Source: Xanthostigma xanthostigma (Eukaryota; Arthropoda; Insecta; Raphidioptera; Raphidiidae). From it: DNA of 64,000 nucleotides. The notes under the pieces are model-generated. The model was not told where the DNA came from and searched no databases. It saw only the letters and a list, made by a program, of their open reading frames with translations. The stretch's first letter is position 1. Every line of letters starts with the position of its first letter. This document shows, piece by piece, positions 1 to 7,500 of this stretch. A program made the position numbers and the translations under genes. The stretch covers positions 69,352,948 through 69,416,947 of the forward strand of contig OY754464.1 in the NCBI GenBank assembly GCA_963575645.1, written 5' to 3'.

Positions 1-197
1 AGTACCAAGTGGCGACATCTGTTAGAACTCGCTCAAAGCTATATTAGTTTAGAAGCAAATCTGATAGAATAGCTCAAAGCTATTAGTTCAGAAACAAATC
101 TGGTGGAACTTGCTCAAAGCTATTGGTTCAGACGCCGGGCCGCAAAAGAAATACATTTTGCAGAATTAGTATCTATCGCACCCGGGTCAAACGGACT
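1..197 (+). repeat. Left inverted arm of the fold-back element
   Basis: Holds about three 40-bp direct repeats containing GCTCAAAGCTATTAGTTCAG or close variants, followed by a GC-richer inner part (about 130-197) with GCCGGGCCGCAAAAG. It pairs with 661-866 in inverted orientation. Compared with the right arm, the inner part lacks roughly 10-15 bases just after TATCGCA, giving CCCGGG where the right arm has a longer segment. Confidence 0.75.
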
Positions 198-660
198 AAA
201 TCAAAATGAAAGCTAAATAGCAGTAGGTATGTGGAAAAACTAAAATTATGATTATACATAAAATAATAGCAGCAGCGATGTTAACAATTATTAAATGTTA
301 TTGTTATTAACCAATCTATTATTATAATTTATACATAAACAGATAATTAGTTCAACCTTGGTGTTACTAATTGACCAGCCAATTGAGTTTTAAATGAATA
401 GAGCTACGAACGGCACAGTTAAAGGTGGGTACTAATTATAGCACTCAAACTAATCTAGTTTCAGATCTACGTTAATTGCAAATACACCGCATCATATCTA
501 TTGCTCTCATTTTATTAATTAAAACAAGATCTTTTCAGGAAGCCAAATACCATACGTTCAATAATTGTGAGAATTTTTTGCTTACAACGAAATTTGTTCG
601 ATCGGTCCGACTTATTTTAAATCTTATTGCAATTGTTTAAAAATTTATTTACACTTAACT

Positions 661-866
661 AACGGTTTGTCCCGGTTTCAGCCGCGGATGCGATAGATAT
701 AATTCCGCAAACTGTATTTCGTTTGCGGCCCGGCATCTGAACTAATAGCTTTGAGCAAATTCTACCAGATTTGCTACTGAACTAATAGTTTTGAGCAAAT
801 TCTACCAGATTTGCTTCTGAACTGATAGCCTTGAGCGAATTCTATCAGATGTCGCTACTTGATACT
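661..866 (-). repeat. Right inverted arm of the fold-back element
   Basis: Inverted counterpart of 1-197. Contains a perfect small hairpin, CCGCAAAC (705-712) with GTTTGCGG (721-728) around an 8-base loop, then three 40-bp repeats starting at 737, 777 and 817. The outermost copy ends with GTCGCTACTTGATACT. Confidence 0.75.
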
Positions 867-955
867 AAAATAGTTTTTTTTGTTTGCTTCTGAAATAATA
901 GCTTTTAGTAAAATCTATAAGACGTCGCTACATGTTACTAAAACAGTTTTTTTTT
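867..955. repeat. Degraded extra copy of the fold-back element's outer end
   Basis: About 73 bp after the last 40-bp repeat, the terminal segment (811-878: CTGA..ATAG..GTCGCTAC..ACTAAAA.AG plus a T run) is repeated at 884-955 with substitutions and ends in another T run. This looks like a direct duplication of the element end or a nested older copy. It has no coding potential. Confidence 0.55.
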
Positions 956-1009
956 GGAAAATACCTTAATTTTGTACAAAATATTTAATAAAAACTATAT
1001 TATAGTGTA

Positions 1010-1112
1010 AGTTGGAGCAAATAAGACACATTTACAAAATTTGATTAAAATTGGTTCAGTGTTTTCGAAGATTAGCGCGGACGAACATCGTGACACACGA
1101 GATTTGTATGTG
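1010..1112 (+). mobile_element. Possible 3' tail of a transposable element (weak)
   Basis: The segment around 1042-1091 (ATTAAAATTGGTTCAGTG, then TTTTCGAAGATTAGCGCGGA) resembles the dispersed AAATCGGTTCAGTAGTTTTG-type tails common in insect repeats, as I remember them. No ends, poly-A tail or coding region can be defined, so family and limits are uncertain. A repeat-library search would settle it. Confidence 0.3.
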
Positions 1113-1208
1113 TAGGTACAAAGATAATTGAAAAAGGTCCTCAATTTCTAGACAAGGGCCCTTGTTTGTAGATGTCTTTTTTGGTGATCATTCATTTATT
1201 GTTTCTAG
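1113..1208. other. Short spacer with a small perfect palindrome
   Basis: No gene is visible. A perfect 14-bp palindrome, ACAAGGGCCCTTGT, lies at 1152-1165, with CTA and TAG extending the symmetry imperfectly on either side. It may be chance or a relic of a transposon terminus. Confidence 0.4.
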
Positions 1209-1557
1209 TTTATACTAATAATATTATAAAGAGTAAAGATTTGTATTTTTGGTTGAAATGAATACACTCAAAAACTACTCGACCGATTTTAAAAATTGTT
1301 TCACTAATAGAGTGCTACATTATCACTGAGTAACATAGGCTATATTGTTAATCGAGTTAAACTAGGGATCTCTACGAAAACTCCAAAAATGTAACCCAAG
1401 CTGTTAAAATATATAAAAACTTTTGAACGGTAAGTTCGATCGTCATGAAATTTGGACACAACATTCATCTAGGTAAACTAAGATGAACATGCGTATTCAT
1501 GTACCTCCCCCACATTCGTTCTTTTGCATCCGGGTGAAACCGGGACGGACCGCTAGT
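1209..1557 (+). mobile_element. Non-autonomous Helitron-like element (lepidopteran type)
   Basis: The 5' side reads TATACTAATAATATTATAAA (1211-1230), close to the CTACTAATATTATAAA-type start of insect Helitrons. The body has AAAAACTACTCGACCGATTT, then TTTCACTAATAG and GTAACATAGGCTATATT, a pattern I know from dispersed lepidopteran elements of this class. The 3' end has CCGGGTGAAACCGGGACGG followed by CCGCTAGT (ending at 1557), which matches the short GC stem plus CTAGT terminus typical of Helitrons. At ~350 bp with no open frame it would be non-autonomous. Helitrons make no target-site duplication, so none is expected. The exact 5' base is approximate and the family assignment rests on remembered motifs. 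Confidence 0.6.
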
Positions 1558-2615
1558 ATGATAAAGATTCAAAAAGCGCTAGATACTCCCCTTCGAATAA
1601 GTCAAGTTTTCAGATATATTTATAAATAGTATAAAACATAACAACTTCCAAAGTGAAAAGTTGGCATTTCCTTAGATCTCAAATCTTGGCCCCATTTTGG
1701 CGTTATTTTTTGGGCAGATAATACATTTAGGTACTCATTTGTTTAAAAATGTAGTATATATTTTCAATTTTTTTCATTTAAGTATTTAAGGATGGTGTAA
1801 GTAACAATAGCTCATTGTCATTCTAAAATCTAAATCAATATAAATAAAATAAATCAATAGTATAAAAAAAAGGGAAGCGGACATCCATTATCATAAAATT
1901 AAAAGTAAAAACCGCACTGACTATTGGCGTCAATTCTCCAAGTATGGAAACTGAACCGGTTTCAATAGATGTATTTATTTATATTATTATATAAACGCGA
2001 TAACCATAAACATAATCTATAAGAAGAATTTTTAAATTAATTCTTACCGACAGCTGTTGCTACTTAATCTGATAAAAAGTTCCAGTTTCTAATGTGAATA
2101 AAAAAACTGAAACTAAAAAAATCTCATTCGCATGAACATTAAATCAAGCGCCTTTGGTAATTAAGTTTATCTCTGACATGCAAATAATTTGTCCATGTCG
2201 ATCACTTTAAAAATCAGTTTAATAGAAACTAGTTAGTCGACAGATAATTTTGTTGAATGTTGCCCTTGGCTTACGAATATTCACACGCTAAAAGCTGACT
2301 ATTTGCATTAAAAGTTTGCACAAAACAAACATCGGAACTACTTAAATTCTAAATTATGAACTTGGTTAAAACAATTTTTGCTTTTAGCAATTTTCAAAGT
2401 AGAATTTTAAAACTGTAGTTTGGGCGTTTATCTTTTTGCCTCTTTGCGTTCTTAATTTTACGTGCTTTATTTTTTGTAGGACGTTACAGATAGGTAAATA
2501 AGTGTGCTAATTTCCCTCGTTTTATTTAACTCGCTGTCTTGTGTGTCTGTCCGGGTGAACAGATATATAAAATCCATTCTAACTTATTTGCCGTTGCAAG
2601 ACACATTGCACTCAC
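1558..2615. other. AT-rich non-coding stretch, no gene recognised
   Basis: About 1 kb with no long open frame on either strand and no convincing RNA gene or transposon end. It contains A and T runs, a TATAAA-like stretch at about 2563-2573 (ATATATAAAAT) upstream of the tRNA, and scattered short inverted repeats such as AAGAATTT..AATTCTT near 2021-2042. I see nothing I can name here. Confidence 0.6.
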
Positions 2616-2689
2616 TGGTCTATGGCTCAGTTGGTTAGAGCGTCATGCTAATAACGTGAAGGTCGCGGGTTCGAACCCCCATGGAACAT
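2616..2689 (+). tRNA. tRNA-Ile (anticodon AAT)-like gene
   Basis: A full cloverleaf can be drawn. Acceptor 2616-2622 pairs with 2682-2688 (one G-A mismatch, one wobble). The D stem is GCTC (2625-2628) with GAGC (2638-2641). The anticodon stem TCATG/CGTGA encloses the loop CTAATAA, with anticodon AAT at 2650-2652, which reads isoleucine codons. The T arm has loop TTCGAAC but only three of five stem pairs. Internal Pol III promoter boxes look ideal: A box TGGCTCAGTTGG at 2623-2634 and B box GGTTCGAACCC at 2668-2678. CCA is not encoded, as expected for a eukaryote. The two broken T-stem pairs and the acceptor mismatch suggest either a decaying copy or a tRNA-derived repeat head. No intron is seen. 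Confidence 0.65.
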
Positions 2690-2699
2690 GTTCCTAATA

Positions 2700-2728
2700 T
2701 TTTCTCGATGTATTTTTGTTTTTTTTTT
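2700..2728 (+). terminator. Pol III-type T-run terminators after the tRNA
   Basis: Runs of T on the coding strand follow the tRNA: T4 at 2700-2703, T5 at 2713-2717 and T10 at 2719-2728. T4 or longer on the non-template strand is the usual Pol III stop signal, and the first lies 11 bases past the mature 3' end. The long T10 would serve as a backup stop. Confidence 0.55.
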
Positions 2729-2941
2729 ACTGGAAAGTATAAAAATAATAAAAGAAATATTTTTTTTAATACATCACGTTTTTAAAGCGAACTAAAAAAT
2801 AGAAATAATTTCTTTACATTTTTAACTTGTAAGATTTGAAACGAAAAACGCGGGTCGCATGCGACAGTTATATAAAAAGTGCAGGAGAGTAGCTATCAAT
2901 AAAAAAACTATTTATGAGATGAAACGAATAATGCGCCCCAC
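2729..2941. other. AT-rich spacer between the tRNA and the hAT remnant
   Basis: No gene or RNA is recognised. The stretch is mostly A/T runs, with one GC-richer island near 2847-2866 (ACGCGGGTCGCATGCGACAG) that contains the small inverted repeat GTCGCATGCGAC at 2854-2865. Confidence 0.5.
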
Positions 2942-2967
2942 CAAGGCCGTAGCCAGGAATTCACTTC

Positions 2968-2982
2968 GGGGGGGGGGGGGGG
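2968..2982 (+). repeat. G15 homopolymer in the hAT terminal region
   Basis: An unbroken run of 15 G follows CTTC. G tracts just inside the terminus are common in hAT-like ends carrying the CGTAGCCAGG motif. A run of this length is also prone to length error in sequencing. Confidence 0.8.
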
Positions 2983-3015
2983 TTGAGCTCTAGACCAGAG
3001 ACAATAGGTAACAAA

Positions 3016-3021
3016 TTTATT
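3016..3021 (-). promoter_or_regulatory. Possible poly(A) signal of the hAT transposase
   Basis: The plus strand TTTATT is AATAAA on the minus strand, 56-61 bases past the transposase stop codon. The position fits a polyadenylation signal for the transposon transcript, but in AT-rich DNA the hexamer also arises by chance. Confidence 0.4.
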
Positions 3022-3076
3022 TATGTAAAATTATAATATATGCTTATTGTAGTATAATTTAACATAAATAAAAAAT

Positions 3077-3319
3077 TTAATTAAAAGACAGCCAACGCGG
3101 ATTGTCACCAGAAATAAAGCGCATGACAACGATCTCTGGACTGATCTCGACATCACGATGAACGCTCATCATGACTAATCCAGTCAGTCGTGACTGTCCC
3201 ATGCTGTTTCTCAAAAAATTCTTAGCCTCCTCAACGAGGAAAAAGTACGCTCTGGTGTCGACTTTGACACAGATAGCGTCACGAGTATTGACAGTAGCCT
3301 TTTCAATTGTAGTTTTCAA
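3077..3319 (-). pseudogene. hAT transposase C-terminal dimerisation region, 5'-truncated
   Basis: The 80-residue frame contains KNFLRNSMGQSRLTGLVMMS followed by VHRDVEISPEIVVMRF. This matches the general pattern of the hAT C-terminal dimerisation domain (…IKTYLRSTM.QERL..LALLSIHRD…), best known from hAT transposases and ZMYM1-like domesticated relatives. The preceding RAYFFLVEEAKNF corresponds to the conserved ERSFS…IK.YLR segment, but the ERSFS core is altered to RAYFF. A full transposase is usually 500-700 residues, so only the last ~12-15% remains. There is no ATG: the open frame begins with TTG at the satellite junction, with an in-frame TAA in satellite DNA nine bases further upstream, so this is the tail of a longer lost frame. 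The first five or so codons may come from satellite sequence (a 17-nt match). The frame is otherwise intact, suggesting a fairly recent insertion. It is not expected to make a working protein. Confidence 0.65.
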
Positions 3320-3320
3320 G

Positions 3321-3980
3321 TTTTCATTTTAAATAAAGTGCAGTATCGACCGGAAATTTATATAATATATGGTTGAAAATGACATGGTCCTATGCAAAAA
3401 ATCATGCTGAATCGAATGATCGTATCTAGAAGTCTGTAGCTATTGTAGTTTTCAAGTTATAGCGTTTTTAATTTTTTCAAGAAAAATTTATAAAAACGCG
3501 TCTAACTCCTGAACCAAAGGAGATACAGAGTTGCGGGTGGTCTCATTGGATTCAGCGTGATTTTTTGCATAAGTACACATAATATTAACCGCATCGGAAG
3601 GCTCTTAGTGCTTCAAAAAGCCGCCGATTTGCGAAAACATCGAAAAACTTCAATTTTTTCAATTTTTTGGAAAATATAAAAGTGTCACGGATATGCTTGA
3701 ATTTACTTGACCTTATAGAAAAAAGTGCGCTGAATCGAATGAGCACAAGCGCAGAACTGTATCTCTTCTGGTTTCGAAGTTATGAGCATTTAAAGTTTGA
3801 AAATTTCAAACTCGATTATCTCCGAAACTAGACAAGATACAGAGCTGCGCCTGTGCTCATTGGATTCAGCGTGACAAAATCTACCGGGTAACATTAATAT
3901 CGACCCGTTCTGGGAGACTTCGATTTTGAAAATTTTTACAGGGGGGGGCCGACGATTATTTTTTCATTTTAAAAAAAGTG
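3321..3980 (+). repeat. Left edge unit of the satellite array
   Basis: The array enters at unit position 621 (TTTTCATTTTAAATAAAGTG) and proceeds through the first full unit (3341-3980). This unit has several private changes absent from neighbours: GACATGGTCC instead of GACTTGGTCC, GAATGATCG instead of GAATGAGCG, and ATATGCTTGA instead of ATATGCCTGA. Excess private variation at an array edge is expected because terminal units exchange less with the rest. Its AAATAAAGTG variant is shared with the units starting at 7181, 7821 and 8461. Confidence 0.85.
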
Positions 3981-4031
3981 CAGTATCGACCGGAAATTTA
4001 TATAATATATGGTTGAAAATGACTTGGTCCT

Positions 4032-4210
4032 ATGCAAAAAATCATGCTGAATCGAATGAGCGTATCTAGAAGTCTGTAGCTATTGTAGTTTTCAAGTTAT
4101 AGCGTTTTTAATTTTTTCAAGAAAAATTTATAAAAACGCGTCTAACTCCTGAACCAAAGGAGATACAGAGTTGCGGGTGGTCTCATTGGATTCAGCGTGA
4201 TTTTTTGCAT
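4032..4210. repeat. Palindrome 1 of the unit (inverted repeat, present in every unit)
   Basis: The outer 13 bp are a perfect inverted repeat (ATGCAAAAAATCA at 4032, TGATTTTTTGCAT ending 4210). Moving inward, GCTGAATCGAATGAG faces CTCATTGGATTCAGC, CTGTAG faces GATACAG, and GCGTTTTTAA faces TTATAAAAACGC around a TTTTTTCAAGAAAAA centre. Pairing is imperfect in the middle third. The same structure recurs in all units, so one strand could fold to a ~180-nt hairpin. Confidence 0.85.
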
Positions 4211-4364
4211 AAGTACACATAATATTAACCGCATCGGAAGGCTCTTAGTGCTTCAAAAAGCCGCCGATTTGCGAAAACATCGAAAAACTTCAATTTTTTC
4301 AATTTTTTGGAAAATATAAAAGTGTCACGGATATGCCTGAATTTACTTGACCTTATAGAAAAAA

Positions 4365-4514
4365 GTGCGCTGAATCGAATGAGCACAAGCGCAGAACTGT
4401 ATCTCTTCTGGTTTCGAAGTTATGAGCATTTAAAGTTAGAAAATTTCAAACTCGATTATCTCCGAAACTAGACAAGATACAGAGCTGCGCCTGTGCTCAT
4501 TGGATTCAGCGTGA
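4365..4514. repeat. Palindrome 2 of the unit (inverted repeat, present in every unit)
   Basis: The left arm runs GCGCTGAATCGAATGAGCAC, AGCGCAG, CTGTATCTCTTCTGGTTTCG. The right arm returns CGAAACTAGACAAGATACAG, CTGCGC, GTGCTCATTGGATTCAGCG. The centre is a perfect GTTTGAAA / TTTCAAAC stem with a one-base spacer (4435-4451), so the whole can fold into one long stem. Arms are about 60-75 bp with a few mismatches. Four units (629 bp) lose 11 bp from the left arm, which would unbalance the stem. Confidence 0.85.
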
Positions 4515-7500
4515 CAAAATCTACCGGGTAACATTAATATCGACCCGTTCTGGGAGACTTCGATTTTGAAAATTTTTACAGGGGGGGGCCGACGATTATT
4601 TTTTCATTTTAAAAAAAGTGCAGTATCGACCGGAAATTTATATAATATATGGTTGAAAATTACTTGGTCCTATGCAAAAAATCATGCTGAATCGAATGAG
4701 CGTATCTAGAAGTCTGTAGCTATTGTAGTTTTCAAGTTATAGCGTTTTTAATTTTTTCAAGAAAAATTTATAAAAACGCGTCTAACTCCTGAACCAAAGG
4801 AGATACAGAGTTGCGGGTGGTCTCATTGGATTCAGCGTGATTTTTTGCATAAGTACACATAATATTAACCGCATCCGAAGGCTCTTAGTGCTTCAAAAAG
4901 CCGCCGATTTGCGAAAACATCGAAAAACTTCAATTTTTTCAATTTTTTGGAAAATATAAAAGTGTCACGGATATGCCTGAATTTACTTGACCTTATAGAA
5001 AAAAGTGCGCTGAATCGAATGAGCACAAGCGCAGAACTGTATCTCTTCTGGTTTCGAAGTTATGAGCATTTAAAGTTTGAAAATTTCAAACTCGATTATC
5101 TCCGAAACTAGACAAGATACAGAGCTGCGCCTGTGCTCATTGGATTCAGCGTGACAAAATCTACCGGGTAACATTAATATCGACCCGTTCTGGGAGACTT
5201 CAATTTTTAAAATTTTTACAGGGGGGGGTCGACGATTATTTTTTCATTTTAAAAAAAGTGCAGTATCGACCGGAAATTTATATAATATATGGTTGAAAAT
5301 GACTTGGTCCTATGCAAAAAATCATGCTGAATCGAATGAGCGTATCTAGAAGTCTGTAGCTATTGTAGTTTTCAAGTTATAGCGTTTTTAATTTTTTCAA
5401 GAAAAATTTATAAAAACGCGTCTAACTCCTGAACCAAAGGAGATACAGAGTTGCGGGTGGTCTCATTGGATTCAGCGTGATTTTTTGCATAAGTACACAT
5501 AATATTAACCGCATCGGAAGGCTCTTAGTGCTTCAAAAAGCCGCCGATTTGCGAAAACATCGAAAAACTTCAATTTTTTCAATTTTTTGGAAAATATAAA
5601 AGTGTCACGGATATGCCTGAATTTACTTGACCTTATAGAAAAAAGTGCGCTGAATCGAATGAGCACAAGCGCAGAACTGTATCTCTTCTGGTTTCGAAGT
5701 TATGAGCATTTAAAGTTAGAAAATTTCAAACTCGATTATCTCCGAAACTAGACAAGATACAGAGCTGCGCCTGTGCTCATTGGATTCAGCGTGACAAAAT
5801 CTACCGGGTAACATTAATATCGACCCGTTCTGGGAGACTTCGATTTTGAAAATTTTTACAGGGGGGGGCCGACGATTATTTTTTCATTTTAAAAAAAGTG
5901 CAGTATCGACCGGAAATTTATATAATATATGGTTGAAAATTACTTGGTCCTATGCAAAAAATCATGCTGAATCGAATGAGCGTATCTAGAAGTCTGTAGC
6001 TATTGTAGTTTTCAAGTTATAGCGTTTTTAATTTTTTCAAGAAAAATTTATAAAAACGCGTCTAACTCCTGAACCAAAGGAGATACAGAGTTGCGGGTGG
6101 TCTCATTGGATTCAGCGTGATTTTTTGCATAAGTACACATAATATTAACCGCATCGGAAGGCTCTTAGTGCTTCAAAAAGCCGCCGATTTGCGAAAACAT
6201 CGAAAAACTTCAATTTTTTCAATTTTTTGGAAAATATAAAAGTGTCACGGATATGCCTGAATTTACTTGACCTTATAGAAAAAAGTGCGCTGAATCGAAT
6301 GAGCACAAGCGCAGAACTGTATCTCTTCTGGTTTCGAAGTTATGAGCATTTAAAGTTTGAAAATTTCAAACTCGATTATCTCCGAAACTAGACAAGATAC
6401 AGAGCTGCGCCTGTGCTCATTGGATTCAGCGTGACAAAATCTACCGGGTAACATTAATATCGACCCGTTCTGGGAGACTTCGATTTTGAAAATTTTTACA
6501 GGGGGGGGTCGACGATTATTTTTTCATTTTAAAAAAAGTGCAGTATCGACCGGAAATTTATATAATATATGGTTGAAAATTACTTGGTCCTATGCAAAAA
6601 ATCATGCTGAATCGAATGAGCGTATCTAGAAGTCTGTAGCTATTGTAGTTTTCAAGTTATAGCGTTTTTAATTTTTTCAAGAAAAATTTATAAAAAAGCG
6701 TCTAACTCCTGAACCAAAGGAGATACAGAGTTGCGGGTGGTCTCATTGGATTCAGCGTGATTTTTTGCATAAGTACACATAATATCAACCGCATCGGAAG
6801 GCTCTTAGTGCTTCAAAAAGCCGCCGATTTGCGAAAACATCGAAAAACTTCAATTTTTTCAATTTTTTGGAAAATATAAAAGTGTCACGGATATGCCTGA
6901 ATTTACTTGACCTTATAGAAAAAAGTGCGCTGAATCGAATGAGCACAAGCGCAGAACTGTATCTCTTCTGGTTTCGAAGTTATGAGCATTTAAAGTTTGA
7001 AAATTTCAAACTCGATTATCTCCGAAACTAGACAAGATACAGAGCTGCGCCTGTGCTCATTGGATTCAGCGTGACAAAATCTACCGGGTAACATTAATAT
7101 CGACCCGTTCTGGGAGACTTCGATTTTGAAAATTTTTACAGGGGGGGGCCGACGATTATTTTTTCATTTTAAATAAAGTGCAGTATCGACCGGAAATTTA
7201 TATAATATATGGTTGAAAATGACTTGGTCCTATGCAAAAAATCATGCTGAATCGAATGAGCGTATCTAGAAGTCTGTAGCTATTGTAGTTTTCAAGTTAT
7301 AGCGTTTTTAATTTTTTCAAGAAAAATTTATAAAAACGCGTCTAACTCCTGAACCAAAGGAGATACAGAGTTGCGGGTGGTCTCATTGGATTCAGCGTGA
7401 TTTTTTGCATAAGTACACATAATATTAACCGCATCGGAAGGCTCTTAGTGTTTCAAAAAGCCGCCGATTTGCGAAAACATCGAAAAACTTCAATTTTTTC

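Larger units (their letters stand above)
1..866. mobile_element. Fold-back / MITE-like element with long inverted arms made of 40-bp repeats
   Basis: Bases 1-197 and 661-866 are inverted copies of each other. The outer ends match as AGTACCAAGTGGCGACATCT (left) against the reverse complement AGTATCAAGTAGCGACATCT (right). Each arm carries about three tandem ~40-bp subterminal repeats; on the right the motif CTGAACTAATAG recurs at 737, 777 and 817, and on the left its complement recurs with the same spacing (about 52, 91 and 131). Further in, both arms share GCCGGGCCGCAAA and TATCTATCGCA; the left arm then has a short deletion relative to the right. The ~460-bp middle (198-660) is AT-rich with no open frame. 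Long inverted ends with subterminal repeats and no coding capacity fit a non-autonomous DNA transposon or fold-back element. The left end coincides with the window edge, so target-site duplications cannot be seen and the superfamily is not assigned. Confidence 0.75.
2942..3320 (-). mobile_element. 3' end of a hAT-type DNA transposon, truncated by the satellite
   Basis: The outer end on the plus strand starts CAAGGCCGTAGCCAGG (2942-2957). This resembles the CAGGGGCGTAGCCAGG-style ends of many hAT-like elements, which are often followed by a G tract, as here (2968-2982). Reading on the minus strand from the right come the C-terminal coding part of a transposase, a stop codon at 3077-3079, an AATAAA signal (plus-strand TTTATT at 3016-3021), and then the terminus. 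The rest of the element (N-terminal coding region and the other inverted end) is absent; the satellite array starts where it should continue. Target-site duplication cannot be checked because the partner end lies outside the window. Confidence 0.6.
3981..4620 (+). repeat. Representative 640-bp satellite unit
   Basis: Shown as the type unit. Order of parts by unit position: 1-51 AT-rich linker; 52-230 palindrome 1, with ends ATGCAAAAAATCA / TGATTTTTTGCAT; 231-384 linker containing the CCGCCGATTTGCG segment; 385-534 palindrome 2, centred on GTTTGAAA-A-TTTCAAAC (455-471); 535-640 linker with the G8 tract at 601-608. Both palindromes contain CTGAATCGAATGAG on the left and CTCATTGGATTCAGCGTGA on the right, 314-323 bp apart, showing that the unit is an old dimer. 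Confidence 0.9.

Noticed and set aside
1241-1300. Possible protein-coding exon in the Helitron-like region
   Set aside because: No frame of useful length and no splice-site context; the sequence matches a dispersed repeat pattern instead.
3077-3319. Functional host gene (ZMYM1-like domesticated transposase)
   Set aside because: Only the last ~75-80 residues are present, with no start codon, next to a transposon-like end; a transposon remnant explains it better.
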